Of a stretch of 64,000 nt of DNA, positions 1 through 13,600 are shown piece by piece. The notes below the pieces were generated by a model. That model had not been told where the DNA came from. It saw only the letters and a program-made list of their open reading frames with translations, and made no database searches. Both the position numbers and the translations under genes were made by a program. This DNA is from Porites lobata (taxonomy: Eukaryota; Cnidaria; Anthozoa; Scleractinia; Poritidae), in NCBI GenBank assembly GCA_942486035.1, contig CALNXK010000006.1, positions 6,316,001 through 6,380,000 of the forward strand, read 5' to 3'. Every line of letters starts with the position of its first letter. The stretch's first letter is position 1.

Positions 1-189
1 TCACAGAGAACAGACATTGAGTGTGGTTCGTAAATAATGATTCAAACCAATTACTCACGAGACTACGAACACCATAAAATCTGTAACTTACCTAAGAGAC
101 GTTTGCGAGCGACCTTATCGAAAGCTGAAAATCGAGCATGACTTTCCATCTTGAATAGTCTTTGCCTCATCGTCAATCATCAAAATCAA

Positions 190-370
190 TACTGGATGTG
201 TTACCGTATATTGTTTTGCTTATAAGGCCATGTTGCACTTCGGTTTTGTTGCAAATGTTTTATCGCGTTGCTGTGGACAGTATGTTCGAGATCTTGAGTC
301 GCTTTGCATATTAGCGAGATAGGTCTATAATTCGCAGGATTTAAGTTGTCTCCGCTCTTATGCACACCGC
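190..370 (-). mobile_element. Decayed LINE reverse-transcriptase fragment
   Basis: Read on the minus strand, this stretch gives the residue run VHKSGDNLNPANYRPISL, followed by LEHTVHSNAIKHL. This is the N-terminal finger part of non-LTR retrotransposon reverse transcriptases (the 'NYRPISLL...K..E' block). Upstream on the same strand, to about position 640, only broken pieces remain (for example LPPEIKNA before a frame change). No intact ORF is left, so this is a dead copy. The family could be CR1-, jockey- or RTE-like; I cannot decide from this length. Confidence 0.6.
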
Positions 371-689
371 ATTCTTGATTTCGGGAGGAAGGGCGGTTTG
401 CTTATCCATTTTATTTTCTTGAAGGATCGTAGGTCTATGTGTTTTTGGATCAGCAATGGATAAAAATAGCGTCGTCTTGTGATCATGAGCTACTTTTCCT
501 GAACGACACTCTTGCTAAAGCCAACCTTTTCAATGACTATTTCATTCCATCTTCAGCCCACCTAATAGCGAACCTCCGCCTCCTGCCCTACATCCTATTG
601 TTCCCATCTTGAACGAGTTATCAGTTGTTTCACTTTCTACTACTAGTCCAAAAAGACTTCTTTCTTAAACTGATCAGTTCTTTGGGTAT

Positions 690-1262
690 TTGTCTTTAGG
701 AAATCGGACAAGAAATCAGACAAGAAATCGGAAAAAAAGCGCACAAAAGTTCGGACATGAAATCGGACATGAAAATCGAACGAAAGATCGGACAAGAAAG
801 CAAAAACAATGGACAAAAAAATCGGACAAAAATCGGACAAAAGATCGGACATGAAAATCGGACAAAAATTTCGGACAAGAAATCGGACATGAGATCGGAC
901 AAAAGATCCGGACAAGACATTGGACAGGAAAATCGGCGGACAAAAAATCGGACAAGAAATCGGACATGAGATCGGACAAAAGATCCGGACAAGACATTGG
1001 ACATAAAAATCGGACAAGAAATCGGAGAAGAATTCCGACATGAAAATCGGACAGGAAATCGGACCAAAAATCGGACGAAAGATCGGATAAGAAATCGGAC
1101 ATGAAATCAGACATGAAAATTGGACAAGAAATCGGACAAAAAAATTGGACAAAAGATCGGACAAGAAATCGGACATGAAATCGGACGAGAAATCGGACAG
1201 GAAATCGGACACAAAATCGAACAAAAAACTGGACATGAAATCGGACAAGAAATCGGACAAGA
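690..1262 (+). repeat. 12-bp minisatellite (AAATCGGACAAG-type)
   Basis: About 570 bases consist of imperfect 10-13 base units such as aaatcggacaag and aaatcggacatg. On the plus strand the units encode KSDK/KSDM/KSDE repeats; on the minus strand they encode LSDF/MSDF repeats. Long open frames on both strands follow from the repeat lacking stops and are not separate genes. The array runs directly, and in frame at its right end, into the reverse-transcriptase fragment that starts at about 1264. Confidence 0.85.
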
Positions 1263-1263
1263 A

Positions 1264-1925
1264 CTCGAATCTGAAACCAGGGCCAGATGATGTAACTGCT
1301 AGAGTTTTAAAAGAACTTGCTGATGACATTGCAGCCCTACTCACCTGGTTATTCAACCAATCACTCTTCAATGGAATAAAATTTTCCCGATTAGCTGGAA
1401 GGCCAAGCTTATTCCGGTTCATAAGTCAGGTCCCAAGAACATTGCGTCTAACTACAGAAGCATTGCACTACTTTCAATTCTGTCTTAGGTGCTGGAGAAA
1501 TGTGTCTTAGAATTTGTAATCATGTTAACCCAGTCTACCCACTCCTAAATCCTCTCCAACAAGGCTTCCGACCCAATAGATCTTGTGTATCTCGGTTAAT
1601 ACAACACGTTAATTTCTTGGCTTTATCGCGGGATAATGGTGGTAAAATATACATGATATATTTGGACATGGCGAAAGCATTTGACAGAGTGCCTCATCAG
1701 AAGCTACTCTTCAAACTGAGGTACTACGGTTTCCGGGATCCCCTACTAACCTGGGTTGCAGATTATCTAACAAACAGACGCCATTGTGTTGCTGGAAACC
1801 AGTTACATCGGGTGTCCTACAGGGTGTCCTGATTGGCCCTATTCTCTTTCTCATTTACATCAATAAAATCAGCTCAAGTTTACCACAAGGACCCATACTT
1901 CCGCCTTACGCTGATGATGCAAAAT
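1264..1925 (+). mobile_element. LINE (non-LTR) reverse-transcriptase pseudogene
   Basis: Several frames together give the core of a non-LTR reverse transcriptase. In order: KPGPDDVTARVLKELADDIA, then PVHKSG and NYRSIALLSILS, QQGFRPNRSCVSRLI, the catalytic block YLDMAKAFDRVPHQKLLFKL, GVLQG near 1810-1825, and the YADD catalytic box at 1907-1918. The frame changes near 1400, 1490 and 1800, and a stop follows YADD, so the copy is inactive. Endonuclease and 3' regions are not recognisable. The order and wording of the motifs fit CR1/jockey-type LINEs. Confidence 0.85.
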
Positions 1926-2719
1926 AATGTAGAGTTATAAATTCCCAAGGTGACTGTCGTAGCCTGCAAGAAGATTTATTTTCCGTCTTTAACTGGAGCA
2001 ACGTGGAATTTCATTTTACACAAGAAGACGCCTGAAGGCGTTTACGCGGGATGTGTTGGCGTAAGTAATAATTATGTAGAATGGCACTGGAAAGTTGAGT
2101 AGTGTATACAACAAATGTGTGCAGGAGAGACGGAGATGTTCTGTTCAATACACTAGAAGATGAGTTACACACAAGGGTCCTTTGCTCCTCAAAACAAACT
2201 TACATCGATATTACTACCATATATGTTAACATTTGCTTTCCGGCTTTACTAATATCCCCAATAAATGTACTTCAACATACAATCACAGCATGTAACGTAT
2301 CAGACTTCCAATAACTTCAGGACGCAAAGCTGTGCTCTAAGGAAAATTTCAAGGGAGCCCTCCTAAGCATTTAAGCTGAGGTGCCAAGGGCTAAAGGATG
2401 GTCGCCCATATAAAACTTTCGGGGAGCCTTTCGGGCTCCCAAACATTTTAGCTGGGAAGCCCAGGTCTCCAAGTTAGTCGGCGAAATTAATAAATCAGTG
2501 AACTGTTAGTTGACTGTTAAAAATTAATCAAATTATTTTCTCAGCAAGTCAAGCAGAACTTTGTGTTTTGATTTTTTATTTTCATGAAAAATCACATCCT
2601 TTAACCTCCTGAGCGTTAGAAAAAAGCCGTCATGTTGTCATAAAAAAAAATGAAACCCATCGAAGTTTTTACGCCACATAAGAAGCAAGGGCAACGAAGC
2701 CAAATATTTCAAGTTTTTT
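1926..2719. other. Non-coding stretch, no assigned content
   Basis: Probable decayed 3' part of the LINE up to about 2030, then AT-rich sequence. Around 2350-2470, gggagcc-type words repeat in both orientations, hinting at another old repeat. I see no gene. Confidence 0.4.
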
Positions 2720-3228
2720 AAATGGAAAAGGAAACACAGGGGACACAAGGGACACAGAATATACAAGGGGACACAAGGGACACAAGAGGACACATGAGAC
2801 ACAAGGGGACACAGAGGACAAAAGGGGACACAAGGGGACACAGGGGACAAAAGGGGACACAAGGAGACACAAGGGGAAACAGGGAAAATAAGGGATTCAA
2901 GGGGACACAGGGGGAAAGGGGACACAGGGGGACACAGGGGACACAAGGGGACACAGGGTACACAAGGGGACACAGAGGACACAAGGGGACACAAGGGGAC
3001 ACAATTGACACAAAGGGACACAAGGGACACAAGGGGACACAGGGGACACAGGAGACACAGGGGACACATGGGGACAGGGGACACAAGAGGGAACAAGGGG
3101 ACCCAAGGGGACACAGGGGAAACAAGGGACACAAGGGGACAGGGGACATAAGGGGACACAAGGGGCACAAGCCGGGACACATGGCACACAAGGGACACAA
3201 GGGACACAAGGGACACAGGAGACAGAGG
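2720..3228 (+). repeat. Purine-rich minisatellite (ggggacacaa-type)
   Basis: Some 500 bases of variants of ggggacacaa / gggacacaag, with units of about 9-12 bases and almost entirely G and A plus the fixed 'cac' on this strand. The plus strand reads as GTQGDTRGHKG-like pseudo-collagen; the minus strand reads as CPLCPLVSPVSPCVP-like runs. Both are artefacts of a stop-free repeat, with no start context or flanking exons. No link to a gene is visible. Confidence 0.85.
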
Positions 3229-4791
3229 AGTCAGCAAGTAAGATTGTGGTCTGTTTATCTAATTTTTATAAAGATGTTTGGGTCAAAAATAAGGAGACTA
3301 TTTTTTTACTAATCGTTTAGGTTGAAAAGAAAATTCGTGGAGCTTTTCTGGAAAGCTCGTGTGAATTTCAACGAAACCGTTGCCGCCGCAAAACTATTCC
3401 CTCTCTTGAATAGATATTCTTGTTGGAAAGTCGTCGTTTTATATTATCGGTGAAATGTTTAGGACAAATGAGCTTTTTGTGGATTCGGTAGCCAAGTAGC
3501 TCTACTTTGACCGATAAATTTAGCTTTTGCGTATTTATTTGTAGTACGTGATACGTAATGACTCGTCACGACACCAAAGAATAGATTTACATACCTTTTT
3601 CTAGAACAATCACAAAAAATACTCGTATGTTTTCGTTTTTTATGCATCATATTCTACTGGAATAAAAATCTTAAGTTATGTTTTAGCCTCGCCGAGCAGT
3701 AAAAAACAGGTAAAAATATCTCATTATCATAGAACTGAGATGACACCCGTGTTTATTAGGAGATTTTTTAAAATACAAAACTTCTGTTTTACGTCGCCGA
3801 AAGTACTTTACTCCTGTCAGAGCAGAAGTAACAATTTCTTTTGAAAAACTAACCAATGAACCATCCTAATTTTTTAAAAAAAATTCAATGCTATTTTGAA
3901 AAGCTGTCAAAATCGAAAAATGTGCACCTTGTCACGTTCATACAAGCGAGCTACGAAGTCGCAAGTAATAAATTCTAGCTTTTTCACTTTAACTGGGCGA
4001 CCTGGACAATATTTTCAGTCACCCAAGGTCAGGCAGCCGGGCGCTTTACATGCAAGTTCGGTCATAGCCTTGACTTTGTCCTCCTCTACGCAGTAATCTT
4101 ACTTTTCGCTCCTTTGCTGACGCAATATCTTTTTTCTGCTTGTGCAATCCAATCTGACTCGCACATTATTCGAAGTTGCAGCCAGTAAAAATCAAACAAT
4201 TTTTCGGGACGGGCATTGGATACGCGAAAGTTAAAAAAAACAAGGAAATTTTTGACTGCAAAGAAAAATACGAAAGGAATGCGCAACCGAATTTATGACG
4301 CTGGCTGACCATAAGTCATCCCGCGTAAAATCGCAAACATTTTCGTATAACTAACAAGAAAAGACGCTACCATTTTTAAGTACCAGCTTGGGCCTAACAT
4401 GATTTCGTTGTCTAAAGAAGAAAAGGATCTGGGGATATTCCTTTTCCATAATCTGGCCTGGCGTTGCCCAGTTCCGACAAATATAGCAGGATGTTATGTG
4501 CCATTTAGATTGCCATGGTGAGTAGAAAAACATTTTGGCGACTAAAATTGCAGCACCGGAAAGTTGCCAATTTCGGAGGCCGTGTGCCAAGCAGAAACTG
4601 CTTTTATTAGTTGTGTTTATGGTCTTTCTAAGGCTGAAGAGGGATGAATATTGGCACGGAATAGTATTAATGCTCCATTTTCTAAATAACTTGTCCCTTC
4701 TTCCCTTGTTGTCCGGGCATATTAAAGGGGATCTATTAAAAGCTTTAAAATGGCGCGAAAACCTTCAAATCAATAGCAATACAGTCGACTC
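3229..4791. other. Intergenic stretch, nothing recognised
   Basis: AT-rich sequence with homopolymer runs and only short frames on both strands. No splice-consistent exon, RNA gene or clear terminal repeat was found. Confidence 0.4.
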
Positions 4792-5500
4792 TCGCCTTGC
4801 GGTCACCTCGCTATTACGGACAAGAGCCACCTCCATGGCGAAACGCATAAAGAAATGACTGAAACAAACTCTCGCTATTACGGAAATGTGGGCCTTTTTC
4901 TACCCCCAAGCGCGTCATTTCACTTGTTTTTTCTCTCGCTATAGCGGACACTTGAGTACTTCGTCAAAAATCCTGACTCACATAACATAAAGAATAAAGC
5001 GACGTTACAATAAAGGAAAAAATGACACAAAACACTATCGACCGCTTCTTTGTAAAAGAGTCAACAAATGACTGTACTGTACAGCATTTTTAGAGCTTAC
5101 AAACATTTTGCTTTATTGTAACACTCTACTGTCAAAGTTGTTAGACAGGTTTCAGTTACCATGATGAGTACACTGTGCAGCACGTCTGTGATAGAGAGCT
5201 GCCAAGAAAAATAATAAACGTATTTGACAGCAAGTTAACATTCATAGCCATCCACGTTATTGGATGAGTTTCCGTTTGCTTTTTAAGCCCTTCTTATGTA
5301 TCCCTTGTGATTGAAGGAGCTTGGAAGTAATAATACAGCACATTTATAATCTTATTATCTTTAATCTTTTTCTGTCCATAGTTAAAATAAGTAAATAATT
5401 GTAGAAACTACAATGCCTGTGGGACTTACATGTACAGAGAAATTTTTGTTTCTCTCGTACCCCGCTATTACGGACTCTCGCTATTAGGGAGACTAAATCT
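4792..5500. repeat. Old DNA-transposon remnant with 'ctcgctattacgga' words
   Basis: The block begins with cagtcgactctcg, like Tigger/pogo-type terminal repeats, and carries the word ctcgctattacgga in variants near 4808, 4872, 4934 and 5463. The copies are in the same orientation, so the right boundary is uncertain and I cannot show a proper inverted end. Confidence 0.45.
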
Positions 5501-5563
5501 CCCCCCGCGCGCGCCGAGGATGTCTGTAGTAACACCAGTCAACTGTAGTTGGTCAGTTATTTC

Positions 5564-5634
5564 CAACCTCGTCCCCAGGGATTTTCCCCTCCCATTTGTT
5601 TTAGGGAAAAGCCCTGGGAACGAGGTACGAGGTT
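5564..5634. repeat. Short palindromic repeat
   Basis: CAACCTCGTCCCCAGGG on the left is matched, inverted, by CCCTGGGAACGAGG on the right, with about 30 bases between them. This is a foldback MITE-like unit. Confidence 0.6.
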
Positions 5635-6159
5635 GAGCCATTTCCTTTGGACTTAGTCAAACCCTCATGTAGTATCACCCAAAGTGTTTTTCTTTTCTCT
5701 TTTTTGTTTGTTTGTTTGTTTTTGTCTTGGCTAACAACATTATTGTCTGTTGACCATTTCACAATTTCAGGTCCCCCCATGAAAAGGCGACTTTACACAA
5801 ATTGGTGGTGTTGTTTAGGTTGTGTTCGTTGTGTTATATTTTCATGTCTTGGCCACCAATATTCATGTAAAGTGACCATTTTAAATTTGAGGTGGTTTAA
5901 GGGCGACTTTACCCAGTGTTTTGTTGTTTTACTTCGGTTATTTGTTAGCCTGCGTAGCAGGCGCCAGTTTTGAGGAAAGAAAACTAGAGGACGCGATTGG
6001 GAGGCCCACGCGTGTTCTCCTCGCGCGACCTATCAAAAAAACATAACTTGACCATTTTATAATTTCAGGTCCCTAAAAGGCGACTTCGAAAAACTTTGAC
6101 TCCCGAATAAATGAGATGCACTATGTGTAGACCGCACAAGTTACATTGAAGAATTGATC

Positions 6160-6165
6160 TTTATT
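6160..6165 (-). terminator. Candidate poly(A) signal of the G-beta gene
   Basis: TTTATT on the plus strand is AATAAA on the minus strand, about 1.46 kb downstream of the G-beta stop codon. The region 6166-7627 shows no other gene and would be the 3' UTR. I saw no other exact AATAAA nearer the stop, but transcript evidence is lacking. Confidence 0.35.
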
Positions 6166-7627
6166 GACTCACATTTCACAATGACAATATAAAGTCGGTT
6201 TCACGACCAGAATAACATCTTTAGGCCATTGACTGCTACCAACAGTAACATACCCTACGAGTTACTCCGCTTAAGCATGACAACAGCAAAGGGTAGAGAT
6301 GAACTGGTATTACAAAACAGAAAGATAAGCTTGTCCTGTCACGACTGAGGCAAAGAAAAACATGCAGTCCATGGAATTAGACCTAAACGGAAAAAAAATC
6401 TTACGGACATGTTTTTTTCTGGTCTCTCTTGGAACTGGAAAAAGTTGTCACCTAACAGGTATTTGTTTAAAACCAACAAACAAAATTCGGGAAGTAAAGT
6501 GTGTAAGCAAGACCTGCACATGAGGCGACAGGAGAGCATCTTTTTTCAACCTAATGCAAGTTTCACAGCCACCCTTTCCAAAGGTTTTAATCAAGGAAAA
6601 GAAAAATTGCATCTAGCCGATGGATTCTTTTTCTTCAAGTGCTAATTCAAAACCAAGTTACTCATCAAAGCATTTTATATATTAAGGTCTCTTTATGTAA
6701 TCAGCATTCATTTTTTGCCAAACCACCGCTGCTTCATCAAACAAGACATTACTAGCCACCTTGATTCCAGTATTACTCCATCACAAATCCATGTAGAACA
6801 ATATGGAGAATGTGCGGATTTTGTGACTGAAGGGTTAAAAATCAAGGATGCGCAACCAGGCAGTGTTTAGGCAGAGCCCTGAAAATTACTCCACAACCTG
6901 TCAAACACTTAGGGAGATTAAAAGAAACTTTCGAGATTAACAAGGATAGGGATTTGTGTTAGTTGAGCGATTCCAGTTCCTTCGACCCACTGCTGCTGTT
7001 GTTTGCACAGTTATTTTTTTACACATAGCATCATGACAAAGTTGACACATAATATCAATATTCATATTCACAATTTCTGAAGCGACAGGAGCAGAATACA
7101 CAGACCAGAAAACAAAACTTTATATTTGTGCACATTATAGTTATTGGCAGAAATACTTTATAGTAACTCTCTTATAGTTTATAGCAGTCACTTCTGCCGC
7201 AGGTAAATTATTTGAGAAAAACCAAAATGTAAATCATGTATCATTTTCCTAATTAATACCTAATAGTATAAGTATAGTCATCTATGTAGATCTGCAAGAA
7301 ATTTAATTTTTTACATTGACAATTCATTACAATGTGCATCTTCTGCTCGCACAAATCTAAGTAAGGTTGTTGTTTTTGCGATACAAGGTGACTCAAACGT
7401 CCCTTGGTGAAATGTAAAGGACAGCATCACAAATACTGTCTCTTTAAGTGTAAGATCTAAAATACAATAATTCATTGACAGGCAATGGCGACACAGACAA
7501 GCAGTGTACACGTCATTCAAGGCTTGCACCATCCAATGAAAACCACAACTTATATCGCAATATATAAAATATAAACACTAAAACTTTGCTCTTAGAAGTA
7601 GGGAGGGGAGGGAGGGGGTTCACCAGA

Positions 7628-10600
7628 TCAGTTCCATATCTTCAAGAAACTATCCCAGCTTCCTGTGGAAACAGCCATTCCGTCTTCAGTAACACCCAGA
7701 CAACTGACACGGTTGTCGTGTCCTGCTAATACTCCGGCTCTCTCTCCTTTCAATGTGTCCCACACATTGCAGTTGAAATCATCATATCCTGCTAACAGCA
7801 GACGGCCACTCTTGGAGAAGGCCACTGAGGTAATTCCACAGATAATATTGTCATGGGCATACACCATGAGCTCCTATTTTTGACAAAACAAAACAAAGCA
7901 CAGTGGATTAGAAACAGATTAACTGCTTCAAGATTGCCAAACGTCTATGTAGGAGACTGACTCATTCCAACCGACGATAAATACTGCACAAAAGGGAGGG
8001 TGCAAAGTAGCCTGCGTCATAGACGAAACTAAACTCTGGTTTTATCTGCCTGTGAAATCTTCGTTCTGGGCCCCCACCTGTGTACCAGGATTTGAGTACG
8101 CACCAAGATTGGTCTCTTAAAAAGCCATTCTTGATTTGCCAATCAAGATGAAGGGAAATTCGAAACACACCTCTGGTAATTTGTTCAATCCATTAGGGGC
8201 CCACAACAACCAGAACAAGGATACAAGCATTGCTTTACAGATGATACAGAATGTACTAACTACAGTTAAATTACATCTACGTCGCAGCCTTGGTGCAAAG
8301 AAAGTCAGAGTTACAGTTTGCCTTTCTGACCAGCCTGGTTGATTGCAGTTCTTCTGCAATTTGAATCCCCGGCCTGATAGCAAAATCCACTTGCTCCGGG
8401 CTTTGGACACCACTTTCATTGCACGCTGATGGAAGGGAACTTAACTAAAAGTGTAGCCTCACCTGATCAGCGCGGACGTCAAACAGCCTACATGTGGCAT
8501 CATCAGATCCTGTTGCAAAAGCTGATCCATTGGGGAAGTACTAAAAACACAATAGAAAATCAGCATGAATGCTAAAGAAAACAAGCTTTCGTACACAAAC
8601 ATGACAACATACACAGCTGAGACAAAAAGTGAATCTTCAAGACTCTTATGAAAAAATGTTCTGAATACTTACTGCTACTGCATTGATGTCTGATTCGTGT
8701 CCAGTAAAAGTTTGCTTACAGATACCATCTTGTATACTCCACAGCTAAAGAACAGGAAAGTAATGTTAATGTATATTTCCCGGAACTAAAAGAACAAAAC
8801 TCCCCCCAAATTTCCTAGAAGTAGTAGCATTACCCATGGAGAGCAACACGTAACAACAGATTAACAACAGTAAAGAGATGAACACAAACTGGATTCATCC
8901 CTTCAGTAAAAGCACATAACAACCTGACCCCCATGAAGTAAGGCTTATATATGGTGTATCCATAAAGGTGTCAAGGTTAATACCTTCGCTGAGGCATCAC
9001 AGGCTCCAGATACAAAAGACTTGCTGTCAGGGGATAATGATAGACTCATGACATCTCCAGTGTGTCCACTGAATGTCGTAGTTTGTTGCCCAGTTTCAAT
9101 ATCCCAAAGCGCACTAAAGACAAAAAAGAATACACCTGTCATTGTGACAAATCACTACAAACTTCACCTTTACCATCACAACAAACAACACAGTCAACCT
9201 TAATGAGCGTATGGATCGTGGGCAGTCTTAACAATCAGAGAAATCATGGCCCTTATGTGGAAACAAGCTTTAAAAACATATCAGTCCCTAACTTATTTTT
9301 CATTTATCATTGATACCTTTGGTAAAATCCCAAATAGTAGTTGGCTTCTCTTTCAGTAACCATAGCCACCTTATGGGAAAAGTTCTCCGGTGTTGCCAAT
9401 TGACAGCAGGGCTGTGCTTTGGCAGAGCCTTATGACCCCCAGCGCCCAGCTTTTGCTCTCAAGCAACTAGAAAATCTTAGTTTCATACAAATCATAATGA
9501 TTATAATGATGGACACCCTAGATTTTACAGTTTCAGAGCACTGGGTTCCTTTCAGTTTTCCTTGGAGCATGGCGTTAGACAAAGCCATTGTAAGAGCATC
9601 TTTTACTTTTCTCTGAATCTATCATCTAGTGATGTGCTGATCATTGATTATGATCGACCATTGATCAAAAAACCTTAAGCGATGCAACTATGCAAACTGT
9701 TAAATCGATTATTGGGGAAGAACAAAAAAATATTGACAACAAATAAAAGTAATAAGAGCTTGTGTTCTTTTTGTGATTGACTCATATTGTAGCAATAATC
9801 CATCCATCACCCTTTTCTGATACATTTCTTGTTTTCCTCTCATTCTACACCAAGGTGCAGCGGCCATGCTCGATTCCCTTTATTGACTTGAAAGAGTTTT
9901 CAGCTGGGTCAATCTGATTATTTTGGATAATTGATCATTTAATCTCAGCTGATTCCCAGTACAATACTACTATCTTCACATAGCATCAACCAACATACCA
10001 GGTCATATCTCCAGAACTAGTAAGAATCTGATTGTCATCTGTAAAACGACAACATGACAAGTATCCTATAAAATGAGAAAACAGAAATATTAGTATGAAA
10101 ACGTGGTGAAACTCCAGGGCCATATGAAAGTGGTTGTCTTAACATTTACAGTATAAACTTTTCCACCTCTATGGTGACATTGCATACCTGTATGTCCCGG
10201 TAACTCTCGACTGACTCTAACATTTCCTTCTCTTGTTTTTAGACTGTAAATTGAGCAGATGTTGTCCAAACCACCTGACAACCAAACATTATAAAAACAG
10301 TAAATATAAACCCATTGACCCCTTTACCCAAATAAATACTTCTTTCTTGTTTTGACAAAAGTATACTTTGACAGCGGTGGAGAAAGTTGTCAAAATGCAA
10401 TGTGAAATGTTGAAGGAATTCATCATGGCTTGAAATGTATGTAACAGGGAATTTTTTCTAACTGATTTTGGTCCATAGATAAGTTGAATCAAGAACTGTG
10501 AACTTTAAAAATATGTCTCCCCCCCAAAAAAGAACACAACCTTACCACATGCTACATAATTTCCAGACGGCGCATAAGCACAGGTCATTACCCAGCTGGA

Positions 10601-13600
10601 TCGAAGAGGTATCGCATGAACCTGGGGGAGGGAAGGAAAGCCATAATTATCAGTTCACAGCTGAAACTAACCAAATCCTCTAATAAGCTCCCCTTTTCAG
10701 GGGAAGAAAGTTAATAAGCCCAACTGAATTAGCACAAGCTCAATCCTGAAAGCCACTACCATAGTTTTAAACTAAATCTATTTATTGCTGCATTTTTCAG
10801 CAGCTTAGTATGTTGGAAAAAATCATGACAAATACCTTGTTTGTTGTGTAAGAATCCCATACAATAAGTTTTCCATCTTGAGAAGCACTTACTAAATTTC
10901 TGAAATGAAAAAGAAAGTTTGCGTCAACAGAAATTGGTTCTGACACTACGGAAAACATTTCCAAGAGGAAACCTCGCACATCACCAAGCCAACAGCCACC
11001 TACCTTGAGTCGGTTGCCCAGTGCATAGCATATATTTTTGCCAAGTGACCTCGGAGTGTTCTCCTAGTTCTCATCTGTATTCTACCAACAGGTTCGACAT
11101 TGTGTGTTACCTGGAAGATAAATAAAAGCACTTTACTATGACAAAGTTATTAAATTAAGCACTACAGTCAACTCTCTACAAGTCGGACATCTACAGCATT
11201 GACGCAACTGTCCGTCTCAGATAGGTGTCCGGTTTCTAGAGAGACAAGGTAAAGTGACACCAGTAAAAACTTAAGCTGAACCCACTTGCGATGAATGCAT
11301 GTCTGTTAACTTATGCAAAACAGCTAAAACTGGAACACCATAACAGAAAAGTGGAATCAGTTTCTTATTATGCAATCAAACATTCATTACAAGCAAACAT
11401 TCAAGGCTTTGTGGTCTAATAGCATAATTTACTATTGTGTAAAGCACCTATATTTCCATTTAGAGGTATCTTTCACTGCATAAAGCAATTCTTTAGCATT
11501 CGTTGACAGTTTCAAAAGAATCCAGTGTCCGCCTTATGGGGAGCATAGTTAAAATAAAACGACTGAAAAACAGCAGGAACCAACACCAGGTGTTTGTCTA
11601 AGAGAGGTACAGTCAAACCTCTTTAATACGGACACCAAAGGAACAGAACCAAGTGTCCACTTCACAGAAGTGTTCGTATAATAGAAGTAGGGAATGCAAG
11701 ATTTTTGTTCTTTCTGGGACCAAACAAACTGTCTGTAAGAGAGGTGTCCGTAAGGAGAAGTTAGACTGTATCCGTTTAGAAAGAGCTGACTGTAGATTTT
11801 AGTCATAACTTTTGCAAAGCTCTGTCATGTCTGTGGGTAAAACTCACCAAGGGATATAGGCGGACAATGTGTTTGAACCAATTAATGACGGGTTTACAAA
11901 CAACTACTTGAGACAATTTCCATCAGGTTATACTGACAATTAATTATGTATGTGCATATCAAAAGGAAGCGGAAATGCCTATTTTATGTCACTAGGCACT
12001 GTTACATTCATTATTTGCCTCCTTCAAAACAATGACCAGCAATTTTTCTAGTATCCTGCTTTTTAAACTGCAATGAAGCCAATATCATCGTAAACTTACT
12101 TGCGCCAGTGATGTGTCACATACTGCTTTTCTTGCATCCTGCAAATACAAAAGTTAACACATTATAAAGTACAGTCCGTAAAATTTGCACACTGTAAAAG
12201 TATGCATTCGAAATTATCCCGTTGACCAGGACCATTATGTAAACTCCATCTTCTTTGTAAGAGCTTATACCATACAGCCCCAAAATAATAATTGAAGTGT
12301 CAAGACTGAAGTGCCACCTGGGTGATTCGTACACAGTAACACCAAACAAAAATGCGCCCCACTCCTGACAATACCCAGTGAATATCAAAGGTACATGAAC
12401 GTGCATTAATGCAATGGTGGCCAGACTTCTCTGCTCAAAAAAACAAAACTGGCCTCTTTAAGTTGGTCCACATTTCCTTTGGCAAACTAGACATTTCCAT
12501 GGCTACAATTTAATTTTGCTATCTTGAGAGCCTTCAAGAGGGCCTACATCAAACTCTGTTTCTCACACACCACTAATAGCCAAATTGAGTCACCTCGCAT
12601 CCACCCAAAATGGGTGAAGATACAGATCAAAGTGACAATCTGGCTCGACATAAAGATTTCAGCAAGCTTCACCTCTCAAAGTCAACATTTTACAGAGACA
12701 TAAATCAGTATACTGTACACCCCACTGCTATAACATTGAATATCAAATAAACTAATCTGGTAAAATCTGAAGGACAAGAACAAAACATCAAATGAAGGGT
12801 AACACTGTTACGAGAGCCATTCTACCCATATATATTTCAAGCATCACCAAGATAACGTTATGTAACCCAGTTCAAATCTTCAAATGGTTGTCTAAAAAAA
12901 TAGCGATTTTTAACAAGTATAAGCCATAAAACATGTGAGCAGTAAGTAAGTCACGTGAATTTTGCTTAGTCACAAATAATAGCAACACTTCCCCATTGAT
13001 ATGTTTGTGGCCAATGGATTGCTACGTCTCACGGCCAATTGAAACATGCAATCAAAATTTCATTTTTTAGGCCTAAAACCTTGCTTTTTTGGTCAAAATA
13101 ATTCTTTCACTTTAGTTAACATGAAACTGATTTCTGTTAAGAGGAAATACGGTAAACACATAACACGGAACTCCAGGTCTTCAACGGATCTAACCAACCT
13201 CGTTCAGGCTATAAGAGCAATGAGTACTCAATATCATGCAAAAAACATCTCACATCATGGTTTACACAGTGCAAGATACCACACCATTCAAATCATAACT
13301 TAACAGAAGAAAAAAAGGAACTCTGTAAAAAGCAATTTTGTCTTTTTAGAAGGAACAGCGAGCTGGAAGTTCATAGCAAAGCTGCATTGTTTATTTCAGA
13401 TAAAAAAAACAACTGTTTGCGTTTATGATAAAAGACCTTGAAGAACATATACCCGCTACAGACGTTAACAAACGAAGAATTTTTAATTCCTAGGATACAA
13501 CCAAAGAAACGATGAGTAAAAACCACGGACACACCTTTGGAAAGGAGAAAATCGCGTCATGATTCATGAACGCATGATTATCCGTCGCAAATTGGGGACA

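Noticed and set aside
643..1422. 259-residue open frame on the minus strand, rich in LSDF
   Set aside because: It reads the antisense of the 12-bp minisatellite; the repeat simply lacks stops. No domain, start context or exon neighbours.
690..3228. Possible CRISPR-like arrays
   Set aside because: Units are short, contiguous and imperfect with no unique spacers, in a eukaryotic context; these are minisatellites.
2638..3312. Long frames on both strands (Cys/Pro/Val-rich, and collagen-like GTQGDT)
   Set aside because: Products of the ggggacacaa array being stop-free; no Gly-X-Y regularity and no signal peptide.
8117..8419. 100-residue minus-strand frame in a G-beta intron
   Set aside because: Does not join the G-beta exons in phase and looks like a decayed dispersed repeat.
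7628..11110. Separate small WD40 genes at 7.6, 8.9, 10.1 and 10.8 kb
   Set aside because: They are exons of one G-beta gene, proven by matching splice phases and continuous family alignment.
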